64,000 bases of DNA from Verrucomicrobiota bacterium (GTDB taxonomy: Bacteria > Verrucomicrobiota > Verrucomicrobiia > Limisphaerales > UBA1319). How positions within the stretch are numbered: position 1 is the stretch's first letter; each line of letters opens with the position of its first letter. The notes below the pieces were generated by a model. The model saw only the letters and a list, made by a program, of their open reading frames with translations, searched no databases and had not been told where the DNA came from. Of the stretch, positions 10,007 to 18,663 are shown one piece after another. The DNA lies in the NCBI GenBank assembly GCA_022711435.1, contig JAKLFB010000008.1, positions 1 to 64,000 of the forward strand, given 5' to 3'. Both the position numbers and the translations under genes were made by a program.

Positions 10007-11776
10007 ATGAAGACCTTCTTTTGGCGTTGCTTCCCAGCCTTTGCCCACCAGAAGGCGGCTTGCACAAGGAGACATTGGCCAGCAGCATGGATCGGCGCGT
10101 TGCTGGCGGCGGCATTGTGGATGCCGGCGGCCGAGCCGGATCTGCCGCTCCTGGCGCCCCGTGTCCCATCGGCTTCTTCGCCGACCAGCTACGCGGACGT
10201 GGCGCGGCACCTCGAGACGGGCGGGAGCTTCTATTTGTATGTGAATCCAGCGTCCTGGCTCGAGGGGCTTTCCGGGAGCATCCGGGAATGGGAGCCTTTG
10301 GTTCTTGGCCTCCCGGGCATGAATCCGGAGCAGCAATCGAGAGTCAAGGAGGTCTTCTCGATGGTGTGCAGGATGGTCCAGCACAGCGGTGTGGAGAGCG
10401 TCCGGGGCATCGGGATGAGCGCGACGGAACTGGCGCCGGGCCTGCACCACACCCGGGCAATCGTGCAGTTGAAGAAGGGCGCCACGCCGGGGTACGCGAG
10501 CGCGGTGTTCGGGGGGAACCCGCATCCGCTCGAAGGCCTGGATCTCTTGCCGGCCGACACGGCGCTGGCGTGGTTCAACGACCTGAGCCTGGCGGCGTTA
10601 TGGGGTATTGTGCGAACCGAGATTGGCCAGGCCGACATTCCGGAAGCGAGCCGGTGGCTGGCGCGGTTTCCGGTCCAGTTCGAGCGGCGGACCATGGTCA
10701 ACCTGGATCGGCTGCTGGCATCCCTCGGGAGCGAGGCCGGCATCGTGATGACGTTGAACCCGGAAAGGAAAGTCGCTCTGCCGATCCCTCGGCCGCCGGG
10801 CGTCGAGATCCCCGAGCCCGCCCTGGCCCTGGTCATCGCCGTCAAGGACGACACCGTGTTCGACCGGATGGAAATCGAGCTGAAGAAGAATCCCAATCTC
10901 ATCGTGAAGGACGAGGGGGGGCTGCGAATGCGCGTGATGGAAGTGCCGGCGCCGCTGCCCATGCCGGTGCGGTTCACCTTGGCGCGCTTCGAGAATTACC
11001 TGGTGATCGCAACGAGCGACGCGCTGGTCGAGACCATGGCGGCGGTGCGCCAGGGGAGGCGCCCGGGGCTCCAGGCGACCGCCGAGTTCCGGCGGCTCGC
11101 GCCGGGGATCCCGGCCCGGGGCAACGCGTTTTCGTTCCTGAGCGAGAGATTCAGCGCCGCGATCCAGGATGTGCAACGCCAGGTTCTGAAAGGGATGGGG
11201 TCCCAGGGAGAAGGGGCGGGCCCCCAGGCGGTGGCCACCATGCCCGCGAAACTGATCGAGCGGTTCTTCGCGATGCAGGCGCCCGCGCAGTCGCTGGGTG
11301 TCTCGGCGCGGATACCGGACGGCTGGCTCATGGTGAACAATGGGAACCAGGAGCCGGCCAAGGCGCTGGTTGCATCGACCCTGGTTCCCCCGGTGGCGAT
11401 CATGGCTGGCATGACCCTCCCGGCGCTGACCGCCGCCCGCGGCCGAGCGCAGTCGATCGCTTGCGTCAACAACCTGAAGCAGGTGGGCCTGGGCGCCAAG
11501 ATTTGGGCCATCGACCATGACGATACGCTGCCCTCGCGCTTCGACCAGATGAAGGAGGAGATCTCCTTGCCCCGAATCCTTGTCTGTCCGATCGACCCGC
11601 GCCCCCGCCCGGAATCCATGAGCTGGTCGGACTTCGACACGAACCTGATCAGCTATATCCTGGTCTCGCCCGGCGTGAAAGACAGCGCGGATCCGGACAC
11701 GGTGTTTGCCCGGTGCCCCTATCACGGCCATGAGGTGCGGGTGGACGGCTCAGTGCACCAGGGCCCTCAGCGATAA
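10007..11776 (+). CDS. Large envelope protein with an internal pseudopilin-like module
   Basis: A 589-residue protein. ATG 10007 gives a leader with a hydrophobic segment at about 24-38 (AAWIGALLAAALWM). Residues about 60-455 are of unknown type, with long alpha/beta stretches. From about 460 a hydrophobic segment (LVPPVAIMAGMTLPAL) leads into RAQSIACVNNLKQVGLG, then IWAIDHDDTLP. That block is the one following the N-terminal helix of Verrucomicrobial pseudopilins such as the protein at 15886-16683. Because it lies about 460 residues in, prepilin peptidase cannot process it in the usual way. The tail is Cys- and His-containing (ILVCPIDPR, ARCPYHGHEV). It stands alone, between a divergent gene and the MFS gene. 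Function unknown. Confidence 0.7.
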   Translation: MKTFFWRCFPAFAHQKAACTRRHWPAAWIGALLAAALWMPAAEPDLPLLAPRVPSASSPTSYADVARHLETGGSFYLYVNPASWLEGLSGSIREWEPLVLGLPGMNPEQQSRVKEVFSMVCRMVQHSGVESVRGIGMSATELAPGLHHTRAIVQLKKGATPGYASAVFGGNPHPLEGLDLLPADTALAWFNDLSLAALWGIVRTEIGQADIPEASRWLARFPVQFERRTMVNLDRLLASLGSEAGIVMTLNPERKVALPIPRPPGVEIPEPALALVIAVKDDTVFDRMEIELKKNPNLIVKDEGGLRMRVMEVPAPLPMPVRFTLARFENYLVIATSDALVETMAAVRQGRRPGLQATAEFRRLAPGIPARGNAFSFLSERFSAAIQDVQRQVLKGMGSQGEGAGPQAVATMPAKLIERFFAMQAPAQSLGVSARIPDGWLMVNNGNQEPAKALVASTLVPPVAIMAGMTLPALTAARGRAQSIACVNNLKQVGLGAKIWAIDHDDTLPSRFDQMKEEISLPRILVCPIDPRPRPESMSWSDFDTNLISYILVSPGVKDSADPDTVFARCPYHGHEVRVDGSVHQGPQR

Positions 11777-11842
11777 GGCCCGCCCGCTTGAAACCCAGCG
11801 CTGGCGGCAGCCCCCCGGCGCACATTGTATCCAATCAAGACC

Positions 11843-13096
11843 ATGGAGATCGACAGCAGGAAGGATGACGCGTCCCGTGTGCGGGAGCGATGGCTGGTTC
11901 TGGCGGCGGCGTTTCTGGGCTGGATGTTCGACGGGCTCGAGATGGGGATCTTCCCCTTGGCAGCGCGCCCGGCGCTGCAGGACCTGCTGGGGGTGCAAGG
12001 GGACGCCGAGGTGGGTCGGTGGATGGGGATCATCACGGCGATGTTCCTGTTCGGGGCGGCCAGCGGCGGGGTGGTGTTCGGGTGGCTGGGCGACCGGCTC
12101 GGCCGAGTGCGATCGATGGTCGTCAGCATCCTCACCTACTCCTTGTTCACGGGCTGCTGTTATTTCGTGGCCGCGCCCTGGCAGCTGGGTGTTTTTCGAT
12201 TTCTGGCGGCGCTGGGGATGGGAGGCGAATGGTCGCTGGGCGTGGCGCTGGTGATGGAGTGCTGGCCGGAGAAGAACCGTCCGTTGCTGGCGGGGGCCAT
12301 CGGCGCCGCGTCGAACGTCGGCTTCGGTCTGATCGGCGTCCTGGGGATGTTGTTTCACGTGACAACGACCTCCTGGCGGTGGGTGATGCTGGCCGGGGCG
12401 GCCCCGGCCCTGCTCGCCTTGTTCATTGTGCGATATGTGCCCGAGTCCAGGCGCTGGAAGGATTCGGTGCAGAGCGCGGCTGGGCACCCGTTGCGCGAGG
12501 TGTTTTCGCCCGGGTTGAGGCGCGTGACGATCCTGGCGATCGCCTTCGCATCCGTGGCGTTGATCGGCACGTGGGGATCCGTCCAGTGGCTGCCGCTGTG
12601 GGCGGACCAGCTGACTCGAGGCGAGCAGCCGGCGGCCAAGGCCCTCACGCAAATCCTGACCTCGGTGGGCGCCATTGGCGGCTGCTTTCTCGGGCCGTGG
12701 ATCGGGGGGCGGATGGGGCGGCGTCCGGCCTATTTCCTGCTGTGTCTGGGATCGCTGGTGAGCTGCGGGATCCTGTATCGGTGGGTGGGGTCGTATGGGT
12801 CGGCGTTCCTGGTGCTGGTGTTTGTGGTGGGCGCGATGACGGCCGCCTTCTACGGCTGGCTGCCGCTCTATCTGCCCGAGCTGTTCCCCACCCGCGCGCG
12901 CGCGACCGGGCAGGGTTTGAGCTTCAATTTCGGGCGGATCCTGGCCGCCTTTGGCGCGATCTCGATGGGGGAGCTGATTGCCTATTTCGGCAACAGCTAT
13001 GCCCGGGCCAGCGCCACCATCACGCTCGTCTACGTCGCCGGCATGGTGCTGATCTGGCTGGCGCCGGAAACGCGGGGTCGGCCGCTGCCCGAATGA
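11843..13096 (+). CDS. MFS transporter, sugar/organic-acid type
   Basis: A 417-residue inner-membrane carrier with about 12 predicted hydrophobic segments. The cytoplasmic loop signature GWLGDRLGRVRS between helices 2 and 3 identifies the major facilitator superfamily, and GRRPAYFL is the equivalent in the second half. The start WMFDGLEMGIFPLA resembles the D-G-x-E-x-G segment of the AAHS/sialate/metabolite:H+ symporter branch. ATG 11843 is preferred to a TTG start at 11825. Substrate cannot be read from sequence. A sialic or other sugar acid would fit the sialidase 40 kb away, but that is only inference. The PfkB-kinase gene follows 128 bp later. Confidence 0.85.
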   Translation: MEIDSRKDDASRVRERWLVLAAAFLGWMFDGLEMGIFPLAARPALQDLLGVQGDAEVGRWMGIITAMFLFGAASGGVVFGWLGDRLGRVRSMVVSILTYSLFTGCCYFVAAPWQLGVFRFLAALGMGGEWSLGVALVMECWPEKNRPLLAGAIGAASNVGFGLIGVLGMLFHVTTTSWRWVMLAGAAPALLALFIVRYVPESRRWKDSVQSAAGHPLREVFSPGLRRVTILAIAFASVALIGTWGSVQWLPLWADQLTRGEQPAAKALTQILTSVGAIGGCFLGPWIGGRMGRRPAYFLLCLGSLVSCGILYRWVGSYGSAFLVLVFVVGAMTAAFYGWLPLYLPELFPTRARATGQGLSFNFGRILAAFGAISMGELIAYFGNSYARASATITLVYVAGMVLIWLAPETRGRPLPE

Positions 13097-13224
13097 CATC
13101 GCATTGACTCCGGGTTCCGAGCCCCGCCGCCTTGGCGGCTGCCCCGAATGCGCTCGGAGCGCAGCCTCGAAAAAGTCAGTTGCGCAGGCCAGGGTCATGG
13201 GGTAAGAAGACCAACAATCGACAT

Positions 13225-14349
13225 ATGATCAATTCCGCTGAATTACGGGAACAGTGCGCCAGCCGGCTCGCAGCGGCCGAGGCGCGGGTGGGCCAGCTGG
13301 CCGCGTTTGTGGGTTTGGATGGTTTCATCGACGAGATCATCCATGTGGTCAGCAAGCGGCAGGATGCGGAGACGTTCGACCGGATGCGGGTCATCCCCGA
13401 GCTGGCCGACCGGATTCGGGCGGCCGCGGGCAAGAGCACGAACATCGAGCTGGTCAACCAGCGCACCAAGCTGGGCGGCAACGGGCCGATCATGGCCAAC
13501 GCCCTCTGCAGCCTGGGCCTTCGGGTGACCTACCTCGGAGCGCTCGGCTACCCGGCCATCCACCCCGTGTTCGCCGATTTCGCCCGGCGCGCCCAGGTCC
13601 ACAGCATCTCGGATTCCGGGCACACCAACGCCCTCGAGTTCGAGGACGGCAAGATCATGATGAGCAGCACCGTCCAGCTCAACGAGGTCAACTGGAAGAA
13701 TATCCAGGAGCGGTTCGGCCGCGATCCGTTCCAGCGGCATTTCGAGTCCGATCACCTGATCGGCTTCGTGAACTGGACGATGATCCCCTACATGAGCGAT
13801 CTGTGGGAGTCGCTGCTCGCGGAGCTCTGCCCGAAGCTGGCCGGGCCGCGCCGGATCATGTTCTTCGACCTGGCCGATCCCGAGAAGCGGCCCTTGCCCG
13901 AACTCCGGCGCGCGCTGGATCTCATCGTGAAGTTCCAGCGGCACTTCGACGTCATCTTCGGCCTGAACGAGAAAGAGGCGTTCGAGATCGGAGACGCCCT
14001 CGGGCTCGGGCTCAGCGATCATTCCGAAGCCGGGCTGGTCCAGCTGGCGGCGCGCATCCTCGAGCGGGTGCCGGTGAGCACGCTGGTGGTGCATCCGGTG
14101 GCTTTCGCGCTGGCTGCCGGGCGCGACGGTGTTCAGGCCGTGCAGGGCCCCTTCTGTGCTAAGCCGCTCATCAGCACGGGCGCCGGCGACCATTTCAACG
14201 CCGGATTCTGCCTGGGCAAGCTGCTGGGATTGGACAATGCGATGAGCGTCCTCACCGGGGTGACGACCAGCGGCTATTACGTCCGAACCGGCCAGAGCCC
14301 GGCGGTTTCTCAGCTGGCCGGCATGCTTCGCGACTGGCCCAAGGAATGA
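13225..14349 (+). CDS. PfkB-family carbohydrate kinase
   Basis: A 374-residue cytoplasmic kinase transferring phosphate from ATP to a sugar or nucleoside. The C-terminal PfkB signature is STGAGDHFNAGF, with GAGD at 319-322 containing the catalytic-base Asp322. The N-terminal substrate loop GGNGPIMANALCSLG also fits the family. The N-terminus (about 1-45) is longer than in ribokinase. ATG 13225 was chosen because upstream codons look like leader sequence. The peptide deformylase start lies 8 bp past this stop, so the two are probably cotranscribed. The substrate is not assignable. Confidence 0.88.
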   Translation: MINSAELREQCASRLAAAEARVGQLAAFVGLDGFIDEIIHVVSKRQDAETFDRMRVIPELADRIRAAAGKSTNIELVNQRTKLGGNGPIMANALCSLGLRVTYLGALGYPAIHPVFADFARRAQVHSISDSGHTNALEFEDGKIMMSSTVQLNEVNWKNIQERFGRDPFQRHFESDHLIGFVNWTMIPYMSDLWESLLAELCPKLAGPRRIMFFDLADPEKRPLPELRRALDLIVKFQRHFDVIFGLNEKEAFEIGDALGLGLSDHSEAGLVQLAARILERVPVSTLVVHPVAFALAAGRDGVQAVQGPFCAKPLISTGAGDHFNAGFCLGKLLGLDNAMSVLTGVTTSGYYVRTGQSPAVSQLAGMLRDWPKE

Positions 14350-14357
14350 GGCAGCCG

Positions 14358-14942
14358 ATGGAGCTCGAAATTGTCAGGTATGGCCACCCTGTCCTGAGGA
14401 AAAAAGGGCAGCCGGTCGCGGCCGTCACGCCCGCCCTGGCCCGCCTGGCGGAAGACATGATCGAAACGATGCGGGCAGGGCACGGGGTGGGATTGGCGGC
14501 GCAGCAGGTGGGCCAAGTCGTTCAGCTCATGGTCATTGACGTCCGCGGCGTCACCGACCGGCCTTCCTCGATCGAGCTGGGCGGCCAGGAGGCTCGCGTC
14601 GACGATTTCATGCCCATGGTCCTGTTCAACCCCGCTTGGAAGGCCGCCGGCGCGCCCGTCGAAAGCGTCGAGGGCTGCCTCAGTTTCCCCGATCTGTTCG
14701 CCGAAATCCGGCGCCCAGCCCGGATCGACGTCGAAGCCCTCGACATCCGGGGCCAGCGGCTGAGCTTCCGGTGCGGCGGATTGCTTGCCAGGGTCATCCA
14801 GCACGAGTTCGATCACCTCCAGGGGATCTTGTTCATCGACCGGATGATGCGGGAGGACAAAGACCAGCTGCGGCCGCAGCTGGAGGCGCTCCGCGAATCC
14901 ACTCAGGCCGAGCTCGCCCAGCGGGCTGTGGCGAAACGGTGA
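14358..14942 (+). CDS. def: Peptide deformylase
   Basis: Removes the formyl group from the initiator methionine of new proteins; an essential cytoplasmic metalloenzyme. All three motifs are intact in 194 residues: GVGLAAQQ at 43-50, EGCLS at 105-109 (metal-binding Cys107) and HEFDH at 149-153 (metal-binding His149 and His153, catalytic Glu150). ATG 14358 gives the family start (MELEIVRYGHPVLR) and has GAGG six bases upstream. An ATG at 14346 overlaps the preceding stop (ATGA) and could allow coupling with the PfkB gene. A GAGCCGG/CCGGCTC palindrome at 14944-14958 fills the space to the convergent araD stop. Confidence 0.96.
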   Translation: MELEIVRYGHPVLRKKGQPVAAVTPALARLAEDMIETMRAGHGVGLAAQQVGQVVQLMVIDVRGVTDRPSSIELGGQEARVDDFMPMVLFNPAWKAAGAPVESVEGCLSFPDLFAEIRRPARIDVEALDIRGQRLSFRCGGLLARVIQHEFDHLQGILFIDRMMREDKDQLRPQLEALRESTQAELAQRAVAKR

Positions 14943-14957
14943 CCGAGCCGGCCCGGC

Positions 14958-15665
14958 TCAGGTGGCGGGGGCTTGGCCGTAATAAGCATCCCGGCCGTGC
15001 TTGCGGCTGTAATGCTTGTTCAGGAGGTGATTCGAGATGGGCGCCGCTGCCGGATTGAGCGTCATGGTGTAATACGCCATCCGGGCGATTTCTTCGAGGA
15101 TGCTGGCGGAGTGCAAGGCGGCTTCGACGGTCGGCCCCCAGCAGAAGGGGCCATGGCTGGCGACCAGGACGGCGGTGATGTCGAGCGGGAACCGGTCCCG
15201 CACCTCCTTGACGATGAGCATGGCGGTGTTGAACTCGTAATCGGCTTCGATCTCGCGCGCCATCAGATCGCGCGTGACAGGGACGGCGCAGGGGAAGTAG
15301 TCGGCGTGGGTGGTGCCGACACAAGGGATCTCCCGCTTGGCCTGGGCCCAGATGGTGGCAAAGCGCGAATGCGTATGGATCACCGCGCCCGCCTCCGGCA
15401 AGGCGCGATACAGCTCCAGGTGCGTGACAAGGTCCGTCGAGGGCCGAAGGGTTCCCGCCACCGTGCGGCCTTGCAGATCGGTCAGCACCAGATCCTCCGG
15501 GCGCAGCGATTCGTAGGGCACCCCGCTGGGCTTGATCACCACCACCTTGCTGGCCCGGTCGAACGCGCTCACATTCCCGAACGTCTCCATCACCAGACCG
15601 CGTCGGACCAGTTCGAGGTGGGCTCGGATCACTTCCTTTCGCAAAGAATCGAGCATCAGCGCCAT
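14958..15665 (-). CDS. araD: L-ribulose-5-phosphate 4-epimerase
   Basis: Class II aldolase-fold zinc enzyme converting L-ribulose 5-phosphate to D-xylulose 5-phosphate, or a close relative used in ascorbate or other pentose pathways. The 235 residues match the family (about 230). The signatures are GNVSA at 30-34, KPSGV at 45-49, the metal ligands His97 and His99 in HTHS, TTHADYF at 118-124 (Asp122) and His171 in SHGPF, with Tyr228/229 near the C-terminus. ATG 15665 fits the family start. No araA, araB or other pentose gene is nearby. It is convergent with def. Confidence 0.92.
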   Translation of the reverse strand: MALMLDSLRKEVIRAHLELVRRGLVMETFGNVSAFDRASKVVVIKPSGVPYESLRPEDLVLTDLQGRTVAGTLRPSTDLVTHLELYRALPEAGAVIHTHSRFATIWAQAKREIPCVGTTHADYFPCAVPVTRDLMAREIEADYEFNTAMLIVKEVRDRFPLDITAVLVASHGPFCWGPTVEAALHSASILEEIARMAYYTMTLNPAAAPISNHLLNKHYSRKHGRDAYYGQAPAT

Positions 15666-15780
15666 GCTGCCTTTGTATCGCAACCCCTCTCCGGTCGCAA
15701 TCCAATTTGCTTCGCGTCGCGCTGGATTTTGCCTTGCCAACCGGACGGCGGCCCGGCACATTCAACGCTGCGGGCCGAGT

Positions 15781-15856
<76 letters not shown>

Positions 15857-15885
15857 GCATTCAAAAGCCCAGGATCCAGTTTCCC

Positions 15886-16683
15886 ATGGACTACATCTCG
15901 AAGGGGAGGCGGGCCTTCACGCTGATTGAACTGCTGGTGGTGATCGCGATCATTGCCATCCTGGCCGGCATGCTGCTGCCCACCCTGGCGCGCGCCAAAG
16001 AGAAGGGCAGCCGGATCGCCTGTCTGAACAACCTCCGCCAGATCGGCCTCTTCATGCAGCTCTACACCGACGACAACCGGAACACCTTCCCCGGACATCG
16101 GAACGAGGGACTGCGGACCGAAGACGCCAATGCGTCGTTGACCAACTGGTGGGGGCGAACGATCGTGGGCTACGGCAATCGCAGCGCCAGCAACTTCTTC
16201 CGGTGTCCCAGCATCAAGGGCAAGCGCTTCGATAACGGAGTTCGCTGGGAGTGGAAGTTCGATCCGCACTCGGTCGGCTACGGCATGAACGCCTATTTCC
16301 TCGGCGTTCATCCCTACCCGGCGCATTCCGTGGAGGTGGGGGGCATCGCCTTCGCCACGGCGCCGAATTTCAAGCGGACGAGCATCCGATTCCCGGCGCA
16401 AAACATCTGCGTCGGCGACGGCATGCCCAAGCCGGATGGATTGTGGAGCAGCAGCCTCTGGTGGCCGACCGGAGGCATGAGCGACGGCCCCGGCACCAGC
16501 ACGCTCGAGGGGATCGACAAATCGCGGCACGCCGGCAATGGCATCGTGGTGTTCAACGACGGCCATGCCGAAGCCCGGAAAAGCGCGGCCATCAATCCGC
16601 CTTCCGACCCGATATCCAGTGGCCAGCGCGGGCTCGTCAACTCCCGCTTCTGGGATCCGCTCGTCCGCGGGGGAGACCGATGA
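15886..16683 (+). CDS. Type IV pilin-like pseudopilin (Verrucomicrobial H-X9-DG/DUF1559-like)
   Basis: A 265-residue protein with a class III signal peptide. The leader [10 protein letters not shown] is followed by [10 protein letters not shown], so prepilin peptidase should cut between Ala10 and Phe11 (glycine is more usual at -1), leaving Glu15 as the conserved Glu5. The hydrophobic helix runs to about residue 32 and is followed by [18 protein letters not shown]. The C-terminal part has a [15 protein letters not shown] block, the terminal H...DGH motif of this family. These proteins are numerous in Verrucomicrobia and Planctomycetes and probably assemble in type II secretion- or pilus-like machines. 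ATG 15886 is used; the upstream frame runs into tRNA-Phe and is not coding. Confidence 0.9.
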   Translation: MDYISKGRRAFTLIELLVVIAIIAILAGMLLPTLARAKEKGSRIACLNNLRQIGLFMQLYTDDNRNTFPGHRNEGLRTEDANASLTNWWGRTIVGYGNRSASNFFRCPSIKGKRFDNGVRWEWKFDPHSVGYGMNAYFLGVHPYPAHSVEVGGIAFATAPNFKRTSIRFPAQNICVGDGMPKPDGLWSSSLWWPTGGMSDGPGTSTLEGIDKSRHAGNGIVVFNDGHAEARKSAAINPPSDPISSGQRGLVNSRFWDPLVRGGDR

Positions 16684-16777
16684 CCGGCCGCCCCAGCCAT
16701 GGGCGGATTGCGGGATCCGTGAGAGTCGCCGTCCGAATCACAGGCGGCAGTTCTTGTATTGAACACCCTATGGGTTG

Positions 16778-17131
16778 ATGCAACGTCCGAAACAAACCTG
16801 GCTGACGGTTGGCTTGGCCGCGGGGTTGGGCGGGTTTCTGGCCTTGCGGCTCGGGCTCGGGCTGCCCGGGTGGTGGGCATGGTGGGGGAGCTTCTCGGCA
16901 GCCGCGTTTGCGGCCTACGGCATCGACAAATGGCAGGCCCGCCGGCCGGGCAGCCCGCGGATCCCGGAGATCGTCCTTCATCTCCTGGCGGCCGTGGGCG
17001 GTGTCGCGGGCGCCTGGATCGGCCGATCGGTGTTTCGTCACAAGACCCGCCATCCGGCATTCGCCGTCGTCTTGGTCATCAGCACCGGCCTGCACCTCGC
17101 GCTTTGGTATTTTTTCGCCCGGGGCCGGTAA
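16778..17131 (+). CDS. DUF1294 small membrane protein
   Basis: A 117-residue protein with three or four hydrophobic segments and the DUF1294 signature: AAYGIDKWQARR, then RIPEIVLHLLAAVGGVAGAWIG and FRHKT. The family has no established function. It often occurs alone or fused to a cold-shock domain; no such domain is present here. ATG 16778 is used (a TTG lies just upstream). The stop codon TAA (17129-17131) is immediately followed by palindromic element copy 2, whose other end is also flanked by TAA, so the element appears to have inserted exactly at the stop codon. Confidence 0.8.
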   Translation: MQRPKQTWLTVGLAAGLGGFLALRLGLGLPGWWAWWGSFSAAAFAAYGIDKWQARRPGSPRIPEIVLHLLAAVGGVAGAWIGRSVFRHKTRHPAFAVVLVISTGLHLALWYFFARGR

Positions 17132-17404
17132 GGGGCGGTCAGGAAATAAACTTTACACTTTGCTGCTGGCCATTGGGCTTGCGGGCGCGGAGCGAGCGAC
17201 GAGCATACCCGCCAGCGGTCTGTGAGGAGTGAGCGACAAAGCCCCCAAGCCCAATGGCCGCAGCCCCGCGGGTCGCCGCAGCGTGGGGGCATCTGCTTCG
17301 TTGCTCCTCAGTCACAGAGGTCAAGGCTATGCTCCTTCGTCGCGCCTCGCATCTGCCCCCACGGCGCTGGCGACAAAGTGCAAAGGTTATTTTCTGACAG
17401 CCCC
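17132..17404 (+). repeat. Palindromic TIR element, copy 2 (divergent, 273 bp)
   Basis: The ends are 31-bp imperfect inverted repeats starting GGGGCGGTCAGGAAATAA (17132-17162) and, inverted, GGGGCTGTCAGAAAATAA (17374-17404). TAA flanks both sides (17129-17131 and 17405-17407). The internal body has the same signatures as copies 1 and 3: GACGAGCATACCCGC, GCGGTCTGTGAG, GCTTCGTTGCTC and GCGCCTCGCATCTG, again arranged as two partly complementary arms. End sequences differ from the other copies but keep the layout GTC/TGT-AAA-TTA-TTTTG. No transposase and no plausible gene is present. The remaining 209 bp to the next gene (17405-17613) show nothing recognisable. Confidence 0.8.
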
Positions 17405-17613
17405 TAAGATCCTTGCCAAGCCCGCTCCTCCGTTGGCCCTCGAGGAGAGAGAAGACGGAATGCGAGCGGCCGCCCAACTGGGGCTGGACGCGCCGCGAGC
17501 CGAAACATTTCGTCCTGCCCCGCCGCGGAGATCGGCCGATTTGGCGCTTGTCCCGGCTGGGCGCGGGGCTTAGAGTGCGGGCAGCACCGAAAGAACACAA
17601 ACGCTACAGGCAT

Positions 17614-18624
17614 ATGAAACGCGCATCATTTCTCACGGGATCCGGTCTGCTTTCCTGGCTGGCGCTTGCCGCGCTCGCTGTTCCGCTTTGGGGGCAAGCC
17701 CCGCGCGGCGCCGGGCCCTACGGCGAGTGGCTCGTCAAGGCCGAGTTCAACGGGCGGGCGATGGAATCCATCCTCTCGTTTTCCCGGAGCGAGCAAGGGG
17801 ATCTGACGGGCCAGTGGATCAGCTTTTGGGGGATCACCGACCTGGAGGATGTCCGATTCGAGAACGGGCAGCTCACGTTCACGCAGGTGTTCCGCATTCC
17901 CAACGGGGAGACCATGAAATCCCAGTTCAAGGGCGCCATCGCCAACCGCCAGCTTTCCGGGACCGTCTCGAGCGATCGCGGCGAGTACGCGTTCGCCGGA
18001 GAACGGCGCCCGCGCATGTCCCGCGCCGTCGGCGACTGGGACATGACCGTCAAGATGGGCGAGCGCGAGGTCAAGGGGAAGCTTGTCATCCGGCCTGGCG
18101 CGGACAACACGCTCACGGGCCAGTGGCAGAGCCAGCGGGGCGAAAGCCAAATCACTGACGTGGTGCTGGAACAAAACACGCTCCGCTTCAAACGGGCCAC
18201 CAAGATCCAGGATCGGGAGTGGACCTCGACCTTCGAGGGCACGCTGCAGCGGGACGCCTTGACCGGCGTCTTTAAGTCCGAGCGCGGCGAGTCGCCGGCG
18301 GAAGGCAAGCGCCTGGGCGCCGCCCTGATTGGCGACTGGATCCTGGACCTCACCACCGACCGCGGCACCCGCAAGCAACGGCTTCGTGTCAATCCGGATC
18401 TCACCGGCCTGTATGGAGCGGCACCGGTGGAAAAAATCCAGTTTGAGGGCGACCAGGTCGCGTTCAACCTGGCCCAGCAGTTCGGGGATCGCACCTTCGA
18501 GATGAAGTTCGCCGGCAAGCTGGTCGAATCGAAGATCGAGGGCGAGCTGACCTCCGAGCGCGGCGCCACGAAGGTGACGGGCGCCAAGATCGTGCGCGCC
18601 ATGCGGGGCGGCGGCAGCCGCTGA
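17614..18624 (+). CDS. Secreted three-repeat beta-rich protein of unknown function
   Basis: A 336-residue protein. ATG 17614 starts a Sec signal (MKRASFLTGSGLLSWLALAA, cut after LWGQA). The mature part contains three similar units of about 95-105 residues, starting near YGEWLVKAEF, VGDWDMTVKM and IGDWILDLTT. The first two contain the core pattern LTGQW-(I/Q)-S followed by a strand with DV and LxF; the third is shorter and more diverged. The alternating hydrophobic pattern suggests small beta-barrels or lipocalin-like folds, each perhaps binding a hydrophobic ligand. No catalytic motif is seen. It ends 39 bp from the convergent oxidoreductase stop. Internal duplication is seen directly; function is not known. 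Confidence 0.75.
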   Translation: MKRASFLTGSGLLSWLALAALAVPLWGQAPRGAGPYGEWLVKAEFNGRAMESILSFSRSEQGDLTGQWISFWGITDLEDVRFENGQLTFTQVFRIPNGETMKSQFKGAIANRQLSGTVSSDRGEYAFAGERRPRMSRAVGDWDMTVKMGEREVKGKLVIRPGADNTLTGQWQSQRGESQITDVVLEQNTLRFKRATKIQDREWTSTFEGTLQRDALTGVFKSERGESPAEGKRLGAALIGDWILDLTTDRGTRKQRLRVNPDLTGLYGAAPVEKIQFEGDQVAFNLAQQFGDRTFEMKFAGKLVESKIEGELTSERGATKVTGAKIVRAMRGGGSR

Positions 18625-18663
18625 TCCGCATCGCCAGGCCTTTCCCGTCAGCGGGCCCAGCCG

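Noticed and set aside
17132..17404. An integron attC site or retron-like RNA
   Set aside because: The element is larger than usual attC sites, has transposon-like TIRs rather than RYYYAAC/GTTRRRY core sites, and no integrase or reverse transcriptase is present in the window.
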